Assembly: GCA_002224055.1 (NCBI GenBank)
Contig: AZLU01000137.1
Span: 1-64,000, forward strand
Direction: 5' to 3'
Length of the DNA stretch: 64,000 nt
DNA from: Pezizomycotina sp. ARF18
Taxonomy: Eukaryota > Ascomycota
Shown here piece after piece: positions 37,666 through 48,768 of the stretch; within the stretch, counting starts at the first letter, position 1, and every line of letters begins with the position of its first letter. The notes beneath the pieces are model-generated. The model saw nothing but the letters and a program-made list of their open reading frames with translations, was not told where the DNA came from and did not search any database. A program made the position numbers and the translations under genes.

Positions 37666-39064
37666 TCTTAGCCTCCTTTTTTTTACATCTCTTTTTTATA
37701 TGATGTACGATGTCGTTGGTAAAGAAGCGGGTTCTTTATTTGCAATAGTTTTTTATGTTCTTCTATCCAGTAGTGTGCGTCCCTTTGATTTTTCGCAAAG
37801 ATGTACGTCTTGTATGCCTTCTGCCGTGGTCGTTTATTTTTTACCATAGTTCTCTGTCCTCTGACTTTCATTTAAAAACCGGGTGGAGAATCTTCGTATT
37901 TCTGTTTCGATATCAAGAGATGATTGACCTACGATTAAATGATGACTTTTATCAACGTCTAGCGCTTTCGAGATATTCTTATAAGAGTAATATGCTAAGT
38001 AGCCGGATCAGCCCGTCTAATTCCTAGTCAAAACCGTCCCACCAAGTAAATAAGTCGTGTATTCGTACCATAAGCTTATCTTCAAAGACAAATTTAACAC
38101 CAGCGCTCAGCATGGCATATTACTAGAAAATGGGGATAATGCAAGACGAATAATGGAGCAGTAAATAAGTCATCACATTCCGATAGTCGCCCAGTTAAGG
38201 TAGGGCACAGGCAGCGTGTTTGTCTCACGTTGAAGGTAGATATGCTTAATTCACTCTTTTTTCGTACTCTGTAGGTGTAATATCATATGATATCAATATA
38301 GAACGAAACTTTTTTTGACATGTTATAAAACAAAGGCTAAAAGAAAAGAAAATAATATAATGTCAAATAAGTCGTGATTACATCGTACAAGCCATCTCTT
38401 AAAAGCTGTAAGAATTTTTTTAGAAGAAATGAAATATAGACAAATGCATATAGAAGATGCATTAAAATGTGTGGACACAAAAACTGTACAAAATAAAAAG
38501 GCGAAAAAATTATCAAAAAAGGATGTTCAAAGGAAGACGAAACTTTTATATCCCATCTGACTCTCTCTCTTTCTTTTTAGCGTTGTGTTAAAAACCATAA
38601 CATTGCATACATGATAAAAGAATTTAATATAAAGTATATGGACGCGAGAATATAAAAATGGGCGGTAAATAAATATGTAAAGATACAGATATAAGGCAAT
38701 GAAAGCATTTTAAAAAAGAAAAGAAAAACCGAAACCTTACCAAGGACTCCGCGAAAGTGAGACCAAAAGGAAAAGTAAAACAAAATATGTGCCAACATGT
38801 AAGGAAAGAAGTAGTGAAGCGTTTCTAACGACGCCCAGTTCGCGTGTCGCCGCAAATGAAATAAGGAAATGCGGATTGGAAAGGGACAGGAGGAATTATA
38901 AGAAAATGTGTAAGAGATAGTAGCAGTAAGAAAAAAGCCTAGGATACCGCTAGAGGAAATTAACTGCGATAGCATGAAAAAAATTATAGCAGAAAATATA
39001 TATATATATATATATTCTCGCCCTCCTTTCTTGAGAATAATATATTTATTCAACGATCCAGCGC
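37666..39064. other. Spacer between convergent genes
   Basis: About 1.4 kb of very AT-rich DNA, with a TA repeat at 38996-39014 just beyond the end of the NTF2/RRM gene. Long minus-strand open frames here (for example 38577-39053) are AT-composition artefacts. Confidence 0.6.
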
Positions 39065-41151
39065 CTACGAAGAAACGGCTCCGCCCCTTCCCCGCCCTAG
39101 TGAATGTGCCACGACCTTGACCGCGACCACCATACCACCTCGGCTGCTGTCGAATCTATCTCCGGTTCCCGACCTCTGGAACCCGCCCCTGCCTTCAGGG
39201 CCACCGCGACCTCCTCGACTTCCCGGAACACCACGGTCGCCACGGCCACCGGAGTATGTGGATCCGCTGCCACGCGGCTTCCTCTCCTCGACGTACAAAT
39301 TCTGATCATTGACCCTATGGGGATTGGCCGCAAACGGCAGCGAGGAACGCTGACGAATCTGCAAAGTCTACGAACGCGCAGTTCTGCGAAGAGAGGGAAT
39401 TAGAAGACGTGACCTTGAAAGAAAGACGTCACATTGGTAAAGATTACAATACGAGACCAGGAAAATACATACTTCTGCTTGACAACGTCGAAATGTTTGA
39501 GCGGGCCAAACTTAGAAAGAGCCTCCTTGAGAAGGTTCGGGTTGACCCTCTCGTTGACGTGCTTGATGTACGCCTGGGTCTGCCCCTCAGGAGTTCCTGA
39601 AATAGACACCGGACGGGACCTCCTTGAGGACTCAGTGGTTTGCCAGCCTCCACCACCGCCAGCAGACGGCGTTACAGGAGTTCCCGGAGCGGAACCCTGG
39701 GCATTCGCTGCCGGGGCCGCACCGGCAGGCGGCGCCGAAGGCCCACTGGTGGAGGCGTCGAAGTACCAGCGGCACTTGCAGCTGCGGGAACGGCAGCGGC
39801 GGGTTGGTTTAGGTCCCGTCGAAGCTACCAACGTAGCCCACGTGCGAGGAGCAGCAGGCTTAGGTGGTACCGCCTGTACAGGTGGAGTAGACGTGCCGCA
39901 CCATTGCTTGCGGCTGGCTTGGCCTCGGGAGGTGCCGGCGATGGGGCTTTGAGTTCCTCAGGAGCGGCAGCTTCCTTAGCAGGCTCTTCGGTCTTCTCCT
40001 TCTCCTTTTCGGGTTGGGGGTTGGGGTGCGACGAGCGGAAGATGGGGGTGGCGGGGTGGTGATGACGGGGACCGCTGGCGGGACAACGAGCGGGATGGAT
40101 TCCTCAGCTGGAGCTGTGCTGCTGCCGGGCCGGAGCAGCAGTCGGTTCCTCCTCTTTTTCTTCCGACTTCTCCTTGCCATTGACGACCGGCTCCTCGACA
40201 GTGGGAACTTCTGGGGCGGTTTCCTTCTTCTCGGCGGCGGCTCTTCGGCTGGAACCTCAATGGATCAGGCTTCTTCTCCTCGAGAACATTACGATCGGGT
40301 CATCCGGCGGAATAACCTCTGCCTCCGGCTGTGTTTCGGGAACATCCTCTGCGTCGCCTTTAAGCGAATATCGGCTTCCTCTTCCTCATCTTCTCCTTCA
40401 AATACCTGAAGATGTCGTTCAGGACGTAGAATCCGCTGTGCTGCGGGGCGAGGAAAAAAGTCTGAGAGAACCTGCGGTTCGGCTCTGCATTGTTGGACAT
40501 TTGCCCAAGTACCTGGACGATGATGCCACCTTCGGCAGATGATTGGGAGTCAACATTGGTGACTCGAACCTTGCACTCTTTGAAATCAAGAGACTTAATC
40601 TTGCCCGCGATCGCTGTTATATAATCTCTATCAGAACGCCGCGGTTTTTCCTATCAAGTTGACAGGGGAGAAAGAAACTTTTTTTTTTCGATACTTACGT
40701 GTCGGCCCTGGGCCATTGGGGTGGTTTCGCCTTCAAGACCCCAAACCAAGGACGATTTCTTAGCGTAAAATAGCTAATTAAAACCAACCGTGGTCCACAA
40801 GTTAGCGCGCGTCATGGAATCTTTGGGGATACAAATGACCAGCTAATATGGCGATGTAAGGGATTTCATTTCCTTCCACTTATGATTATGACAATAACCT
40901 TTTTTTTTGTATCATCTTCCATCTAAAACAAAGTAAAAGGTTGGAAGAGCAAGATAAACATACATGAAGTTGGTCGGGAGACTTATTCAGGGTCGTGTAG
41001 TACTGCTCCACGAAATACCAGCCAATGTGTTCGGACCAGAAGTAGTCGACCTTTCATCAGGATTGTAGCTAGCGCCGCCGCCGGCATTCGAAGATTGAGC
41101 GTCGTTAGCGCCTGGCGGAACTGTCTCAGTAGCAGGAGCTGCGGCAGACAT
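39065..41151 (-). CDS. G3BP-like protein: NTF2-like domain, RRM and RGG tail
   Basis: RNA-binding stress-granule protein of the G3BP/Nxt3/Bre5 group, which pairs with the Ubp3/USP10 deubiquitinase and binds mRNA. The start at 41151 gives MSAAAPATETVPPGANDAQS. The N-terminal NTF2-like domain includes WSEHIGWYFVEQYYTTLNKS, FYAKKSSLVWGLEGETT, IAGKIKSLDFKECKVRVTNV and NRRFSQTFFLAPQHSGFYVL. A long Glu/Pro/Ala/Thr-rich linker follows. The RRM has RNP2-like QAYIKHVNERVNPNLLKEAL and RNP1-like NCAFVDFADSSAF, split by an intron. The C-terminus is Gly/Arg-rich (GGRGDRGVPGSRGGRGGPEG). Introns with GTATGT or GTAAGT donors include one ending exon 1 at 40964. Frame slips occur in all parts. Domain order is exactly that of G3BP. 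Confidence 0.88.
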
Positions 41152-44100
41152 GCTGACGTGGGTTGATTTAATATCGATTAGAAAGATATTTGTTTGAGAT
41201 TGGCGAAATTGGTGGCTTGAGTGGTCGATCAAGTTGAGAGTGAAAGGAAAACGAAGGGAGAGGAATTATTATGAAAAGGCGACAAGAAAAATAAAATAGA
41301 GTAGAGCTAGAGGAAAAGAACAAAGAATAGGATCGAAGGAAAGGATAGAGAAAAAAAAGCGACCTATGGAAAAATAACAAAAAAAAAAAAAAAAACAATG
41401 AATAAAAATATTATAAAAGGAGACAGTAGTAAAGAAAATAAAATAAATCAGATAAATTGATGTATAGAGTAAAATTCAGAGACGACCCTATTCCCCAAGT
41501 TGGAAGCAATAATCGAGTCTCTCAGGAGCTACAGAATTAGAAATTCAACAAACTGATTAAATAGCTACAGCACAATATAAGAGAAATATATATATATATA
41601 TCTTGAAATCAAGATAGCAAGAGGAACAGAAATTTAGCACAGAAAATAAAAAAAATAATAAACAAAAAGGACTCCTTTTTAAAACAGAACAACAAAGCTT
41701 TTAATACGAAAAGAACAATAATAATAGGCAGATATCAGGATACTTTAAGTAGTTGAATATGAAGAATAAATATACAATAGTAAAGACGATGAACAAAATA
41801 AGAGGAAACTGAAGAATACAAAATTCGGAAATGAGCAAGTAAAAATGGAGAACGTGTAGAGGCTCAAAAAAGACGATCGTATTTTTAGAGCGAGAGAGCT
41901 CCCGGTTTCGAGAAGGCGAATATAGGAGAAGCCGCCCTCTGATATCGATAGTCGAATTGAGCTGAAAGCGGTGCGATAAACGAGGCGTCGTCAACGTATT
42001 GAGCAAGTGTTTAAACGAGTAAAACAAAAAGGACTCGGAATTGGAGATCCGAAGACCGTGAACGATATCTCGACCGGCGGAATTTGATGCAGCGGGAGTA
42101 AAGAAGAGAGGAGGAAGAGAAGAGAAGAAGGAGGAGAATGGAGTGTATATAAGGGAGGAGGAGAGGGGGATAAAAAAAAGAAATTATACGTCTGGCAGAT
42201 TCGTGTGTGTGAAAAAATGGTGATGTGGTGTTAGAAGAAAAGGTAAGAAGAGAATTGCAAATTTTCAATCAATCACCCAAAAAAAAAAAAAAAAAGGTAA
42301 CAAACTGTCTTTCGCTACCAGAAAAGAAAAAATATTTGTGCGGGTGCTTTTTGTGGTAGTTTTAAGGTTCTCGGTAATGGAAAAATGGCGCCCTAATAAC
42401 AACAACAACAACAACAAACAACATCACCACGAGGCAAAGAGCAGCGTATATTTAGCTAATTTAGCAAAGCTCAGTTATCCCATGAAAATGATATCATAAT
42501 TAAAAACCACGTATAGTCATTGATTCATTATGAATCGTGAAATAAAGTAAGGGATGCAATGGCTCCCTAAGGGTTCCTACACAACGCTAAATGAGTATTG
42601 AGAGTCGTGTATACAGATGCGGAGCCGTACGAACATCAAAGTGCTACTCACAATTGACATTTCCAAAGTATGTCTGCAGCCAGCTTTAATATTGCATGTA
42701 AACATACACTGGACGACTTCATAGATACGCGTGATAGATATATTCCCTCAAAGATGTAATGAAGAGAAATATATTCATATTGTTTCTCCAACACTACCGC
42801 GGCTATATATATACGTACGCCCTTGCGCAATTCATCGATCACCATTCAATCACAAATGTTGTTTCCAAACTATTACATTTTAAAATTCAGCACACGCACG
42901 TTGCAGAGTAATATTACTATCTTTAATTTTCTTTTCGTATTGTTTCGATTGTTCGATTGTTCGATCCAGATTGAACATCAAAACGTGGCGGTTAGTATAT
43001 TGTTGCTATTATTGGCGCAATTAATGTGGGACGCCAGATAGTGTTGGATATTTAGAACATGATGACAAATGTCTAAAGCAGTCAAGACTTTTTTTTTTTT
43101 TTTTTTTTTTTCGGTGGAAATATCATCAGATTTGAAATTTGTCACGGATATCGTTCACGTGTTGAAAATGCATATCGATGTGATTTCAAGAAATGCACCT
43201 ATAACAGTATATTTGTGCACACGGATTGATATCGAGCATCCAATCATAATATACAACGACTCTTTTCAAGAAAGAAATTTCATTCGTTATCTCTCTGGTG
43301 TTGACAGCTATTTACTCTACACTTGAGCGAAATGTATTGAGACAGGTGATACATTGGTAGAAATACCGTAAGAAAAAAATAGGAAATATCATGAATGACG
43401 GTGAATACACGCCATGGTTAGAAATAGTACAAGGTAAAGATACTGGATCCGAGAAAGATGAATATGCAAAAAAAAAACTTCCATTTTTTTTTTTTTTAGT
43501 TTTCTGAGAGGAACAGTCCAATGGAAGAAGATAAAAACAGAATGAACATGGAGACACAGGAAACAGGTACTAAGAACGGGAACGAAAATGCAGAAGATGA
43601 ATAATGTGCACAATGAGAACGACTCTAGGGAATATAATGATTTAGATCGATGGTAACCTACATAGCGACCCTCACACTGCAAAACAGGAAAACCTCAAGT
43701 AAACAAAAGCAACATATGAAACAACAATTCAAAAAAGTCGTCGCATGTTCATAGAACATAAGGACGGAAAGAGGAAAAAAAAAAAAAAACAGTGGAAGGA
43801 AGCGAGAAGTTTTGACATGAAGAAGCATGCAACACAAGCTGCATGAGAGTAAATTGCCTAGAATGATCAACCGAGGTCATTCTTCTACTAAATGGAAATC
43901 AAAGCCTGCAGTAGATTGACGTCGAATGGTACGGAGGACGCAATTTGTACGACTTAACGATTCGAGGATGATATACACTCCAGTTTCATTGTTGCTCTTT
44001 TTTGGGTTTATCACGGCATCCTGACCGCTCATTCTCCACCTCAGAGCCATCCAGTTGGCACCAAGTGCAAGCTTGTGATGACTCGCCCTTCTTCGCTGAC

Positions 44101-44450
44101 GACGAACCTCTGTTGTTGTAGCTTTTCCTGTTCAAGCCGGTTCAAGCCACGGTAATCTCAATGATGCGGCTTCTCGGCTACATTGCGATGGTGCGGGAGG
44201 GAGCGTGGTCGATGCGGTGTAATTGTGGAAGGAGGCCTTGCCGGCTTTTGAGGGTCTACAGACGTTACACGGTCAAATTAGCTATCGGAGTTTAGGAGAG
44301 AAATTTGTAAAAATCATTCGCAAATATTCATTACGAGCATAGGCAACACGGAATGAGACAGCCGCAAGACTGAAAAAAAAAAAAAAGAGGCATAACGGCA
44401 AAGGAAAATCAGAGATAAAGAAATGGAGGGAAACTCACTGCTTTACTTAC
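41152..44450. other. Long AT-rich spacer
   Basis: About 3.3 kb. The first part is promoter and leader of the G3BP-like gene. It holds A17 (41379-41395), A17 (42279-42295), AAC repeats near 42400, T23 (43089-43111), A14 near 43767 and a CACGTG E-box (43156-43161). More exons of the small gene below may lie at about 44030-44290, but no convincing frame was found there. Confidence 0.5.
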
Positions 44451-44562
44451 GGCGGGTCGGCCTGTCGGATCGGAGGATGTGTAGTCAATTGTTACGGTCG
44501 GTATATACGGATTTTTGCGGATCGGTCTTGGTGTAAGAGTAAAGAACTTCGGTCTTCGACAT
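44451..44562 (-). CDS. First exon of a small uncharacterised gene
   Basis: The ATG at 44562 opens MSKTEVLYSYTKTDPQKSVY, then after a one-base slip TVTIDYTSSDPTGRPA, running into a GTAAGT donor at 44450. Codon choice (GAC, ACC, TAC) is like the coding exons elsewhere and unlike the flanks. The next exon should lie at lower coordinates; candidate acceptors are near 44372 and 44282. The sequence there at 44040-44240 is GC-richer than the surroundings, but the frame is unclear. I do not recognise the family. It may be a short conserved fungal protein. Confidence 0.4.
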
Positions 44563-45559
44563 TGTGGAAAACAAAATAGACAACAGGACTGGCTGCTCAA
44601 CTAACGATATGTGGAAGTGAAAAGAACGGGAAGCAAAAGGAGACGACGATGAAACCGAATGAAGAGGATCGAAACTGCCTTGGACCTGCAAGTTCTCTCT
44701 GTTTTTTTTTTACGGTCTCTCTTTTTTCAACGGGGCTGTCTCCTATCTTGCGAAGTAGCTTTTCTAGCGCTTTGAAAACAAAACGAAATGAACAGGAGAA
44801 AAAAAAAAACTGCAATAAAAATAAAGAATAAAAGTAGTACTATAATCCTTCTTTTTCCCGGTGAAAGGGGATCTAGCGTGAATATATATAGAAATTTATT
44901 TGGATCTCAGGGTCGAGAAAGGTTGATAGTGTTGGTTATTTTTTTTTTCCTTTCCGCGGTGTGAAAGGGAATTTAGAAAAGAAACCGGAAAATGAAATAG
45001 AGTAGAGAGTGAGCGAGCGAGTGGAGGGAAAAGAAAGAATATAGCCAGGCGGTTAGGGAGAATGAGAGAAAATTAAGAAAAAAAAAAATAAAAAATAAAA
45101 CTAAAAAAAAAATAAATAAATAAATAATCAGAACGAAAAGTCATGTAGGGGCGGCGGAGAAGAGTCTGGGTGAGAGAGAAAAAAAAAAAAAAAAGGAATT
45201 ATGACTCTGTGATTGTGCCAATATGCCTCGTGGATTTTCGCCATTTAAACACGTTTTTTTTCTAATTCTTCCTTTTCTCTTTATCGGCTTCTTGATTCTC
45301 CGTATAACCGCTTCCTCGCTAACACTTTCTCTTTATATATTGAAAACGTTTATAATAGTTCATAACGAGCAATTGGAAACAAGCTTCACTAAGCAGTAAT
45401 CAGTTATAACTACTTAGCAACTCAACATATAATAAGCTTAATTGATTCCAAGGCGTTATATATTTTATGTCATCACATTCAAAGGAGCCTAATACCGTCT
45501 TGTATCGTGCGCTTTTGCGCTAACTCTTAACGTTTTGCCACATGGTACAGACAAAGCAG

Positions 45560-45943
45560 GCCGCTTTTATAACTCTTTCCTTTTTTCTTTTTTTTTTGGG
45601 CATTTTTGAACAATAACTTCCAGGTATATTATATTATATTATATATCAGATCAAATACTAGTGGAAGATTCGGGCAGGGCTTCCTATGTTAGTGTGGACT
45701 TCCTTTTATTTTGATTCGATTTGAAATTTTTTTTTAAACTTATCTACGCAGCGCCGCTTTTATAACTCTTTCCTTTTTTTCTTTTTTTTTGGGCAATTTT
45801 GAACAATAACTTCCAAAGGTATATTATATTATATTATTATATCATATCATACCTAGTGGAAGATTCGGGGAGGGCTTCCTAGGTTAGTGTGGACTTCCTT
45901 TTGATTTTGATTCGATTTGAAATTTTTTTTTAAACTTATCTAC
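45560..45943. repeat. Tandem duplication, unit about 190 bp
   Basis: Copy 1 is 45560-45747 and copy 2 is 45753-45943, period 193. Both begin GCCGCTTTTATAACTCTTTC and end TTAAACTTATCTAC. They differ by a handful of substitutions and small indels (for example GGGCATTTT/GGGCAATTT, CTATGTTAG/CTAGGTTAG, TTTTATTTTG/TTTGATTTTG). Identity by eye is above 90 percent, so the event looks fairly recent. No coding sense is seen. Confidence 0.92.
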
Positions 45944-47432
45944 CTTTAACCAGGTCATTAAGTATTGATTCAGTCTTACCAGACCTCGTTTTTCGTCCGG
46001 AGGGGTGCGGCGGATCCCACGATTCGAGAATTGCCATACATTTTTGAAAAAAGGAAAAATGGACATCAGTAAAAAGAGACAGCGATAGGATACTCGATAA
46101 ACAAAGAATATAGATAAATAGCGGGGCGATGCGTCTAAAACTGCTGACGATCAGGGAGAACAAGTCATCTATTATCGATATATATTCCATCCATCCTCTC
46201 CACCCTTCAGCCGTCCGTGCCCCGCGACCAGTTGCACTTCCCGAGTCGTCCTTTTTTAGCACCGTTTGTTAAGTGTTTGAGAATTCAATGGTCTCTCTTG
46301 TTCAAAAAATTTCCCCCCAAACTTCTCCGTAATTCCTCTACTCTCTCCACTTCCTTTGCCTTGCCTTGCTTGTCTGCCCGACTCCCCGTCCACGGCTCTC
46401 CCTTTCAAATTTATCGAAACATGTCACAAACCAATATTAGTGACCTGTTATTGCATGATGGCTGATAAAAAAACAAATTTCCAGCACACTGCAGGACGGT
46501 TACAATAATAAACAATAATTCAAGAACGCAATTAACAAGGAAACAATAACAAAGATAAAAAACCGTTGCTGAGTATAACTGGTGAAATAGGAGAGGGCAC
46601 AAGAATATTTTATTCGTCTATCTAGGCTCCAGAGAAAAGATTTCAGTGGAGACTCCAGATTTTCTTTGAAAGAAAGAAACAAAGGGGAGAAAAAATAAAT
46701 AAATAAAACAAAGAAATAAATATAATTCTTGATTCCTTCTCCCTTTCGTCAGAATTATAGCTCTGTTGCACGGTGCAATTACTTTAGCGGCGCTTTCTTC
46801 AATTCCCAGCTCTGGATCTCCTTCATCCCAGTGCGAAAATACTTATCCAAAAAAAAAAAAAAAAAAGTGGCCGATACGTGCTATGACGGGACCATTCCCA
46901 ATTCGCTTCTGCCCTGTCCTTCCGCAGGTCGATAAGGAAATCATTTCCAGGATGTTTGGTGAAACAAGCATCCAATCATAGTCTATAAGATGACTTAATA
47001 GCAGCCAGCGGTCATCCTATTGACAAACAAAAAGCGCAATTCCTAATTGCTGAATATATTTCTATCCTTTGGATGGATCTTCCCGTGAGGGTCTCAGACT
47101 ACATAGAGATTCCTTTTTTATTACTAAAAAATTTTTTTGTGATTTGTATATTCCCTCAATTGTGTCCCAGAATACTTGTATTCGCACCGAAACCTGCATA
47201 AGTCAAAAATACAATTGAACTCTGCAAGGTCACGACAAACTTTAGCGTCTTGCTCTTAATACCTTCGCTTACAGCGATATTGAATTTTTCTAGGCATGTC
47301 GTACGACTATAATCCGGATTTCCTTATCATGGAAGAAGCTAGCTACCTAATCCATCTGATATATAAAATATTGGTAGGCGGGTTATATACTCCAAAAATT
47401 CGCTTTTAACAGCTAAGACTTAGAAGGATCCC

Positions 47433-47483
<51 letters not shown>
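47433..47483. repeat. T25A26 perfect palindrome
   Basis: Twenty-five Ts are followed at once by twenty-six As, flanked by CCC on both sides. As DNA this can form a long hairpin, and it is prone to slippage and to misassembly at a read junction. Confidence 0.9.
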
Positions 47484-47831
47484 CCCTTATAACGAATTTC
47501 TAGGTTTCTTGTCGTAACTTTTAGAGTTTTGCAGGATGGCTGGGCTGAGATTAAATTTTCTACCCGCTACTTATAACCCTCAAAGTTCCCGTTTGAAAGG
47601 TCAAAATTAAATCTGAGTTGCTGTATACCTTCTTCCCAGAAAATGAGTTTGCTTCCAACTCCGGATCGTTTCTATAGTTTGCGCATTGTGCCTGAGAGGA
47701 CAACTCGATTCTTTTCTCGGTATCCAAGCTCACGAGGCGGAGCGAGCGGTCAAAAGATAGCTATCGTGCATCACTCGCTCACTCACCACTACTTGTAGTA
47801 TATTATGTTATGATTCGGTTTCCTCGTTGTT

Positions 47832-48768
47832 TTGAGATTTCCCCGAAAGCTGCCTCGTTCGAAATCTGCCCTACAAGGATTTCTTATATCTGCGCCATCA
47901 TATGTAAGGGGTCCGATCTTGGAAAGTAACTGTTCATTCGGCATGCTGAACAGAAAACGTCCCCGAACCTCCTGCAAGCTGTCGTCATCCCTACCCGCTC
48001 TCCCTTACCCGAGAACATTCATTACCGCCGCCGGATCCCTCGAAATATTACTGTGGGTAGGCCTCAGCTACGAGGCCACTACGAAATAGTCACCAGCTTC
48101 GACGCCAACGCCGCCGCCGCGACTTCGATCGGCGAGCTGTGCGACTTCGTCGCGTACTAACGTCGAATCCGCGAGTTCGAAATTCGTACGACAGCACGTC
48201 CGAATTCTACGCGCAGCTGCTGAGGTGCGGTCTGCAGCCCGAGATCGCGGAGAGCTACATCGACGCACTGTTTGAGGACGTCAGGCGGACGCAAACTCCC
48301 GCGTACTGGATGCTCGAAAGTATCGAGAGCGACCTCTGGTCGATCGAAGTCAGTTTCCGGGATTATCGTCAAAAGAAGGAGGTGAAACGTCACAGCTTCT
48401 GAACAGGAACTTGGTTTTTACGGCTCGCTCGTGGAAGAGCACGACCGGTTTTTTTTTTTTTTTTTTTTTTATTGGCTAGGAAAGACCCGCCGACCATGCC
48501 GCACGGTCACGACGCCGTGCTTCCCTCGTCTATTTTCCTTCCTCGTATAAAAGATTCCGAAGGACACAGTGATGGGGTAGCATTTGATTTCGGAACTTAC
48601 GGTCCGAGAAAAAGGCACTGGGAACAAGGCACTCGAAACTTTTTCGACGGCCCCCTCGAACCCCCAGGAGATTCCTTGGAAAAGTGGGAAGGTGGAGCGA
48701 AATTCGCGACTCGTCGCTTCAGAAAGAAGGTGGAGTTCCGATTTCTCACCGCCTTTTTGTTAAGGTAA
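47832..48768 (+). CDS. Uncertain gene, unknown function
   Basis: The GC content and codon usage rise sharply against AT-rich flanks, which suggests coding, but no family is recognised. Sense stretches are EILLWVGLSYEATT, FDANAAAATSIGELCDFVAY, EFYAQLLRCGLQPEIAESYI and YWMLESIESDLWSIEVSFRD. A possible intron (about 48381-48478) has a T22 tract 10 bases before a CTAG acceptor. A second part follows, DGVAFDFGTYGPRKRHWEQG and PPGDSLEKWEGGAKFATRRF, with a stop at 48768. No convincing ATG start is seen upstream and the frame slips at least three times. It could be a real gene with an unseen 5' end, or a decayed one. Confidence 0.35.

Larger units (their letters stand above)
44563..47831. other. Intergenic region with a tandem duplication and a T25A26 palindrome
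   Basis: About 3.3 kb without a supported gene. It contains A/T homopolymers near 45080-45195, the 190-bp tandem duplication at 45560-45943, and T25 directly followed by A26 at 47433-47483. Open frames such as 46729-46981 look non-coding. Confidence 0.55.

Noticed and set aside
38577-39053. 158-codon minus-strand frame resembling a membrane protein
   Set aside because: Hydrophobic only because the DNA is AT-rich; no conserved motif and codon use is unlike nearby genes.
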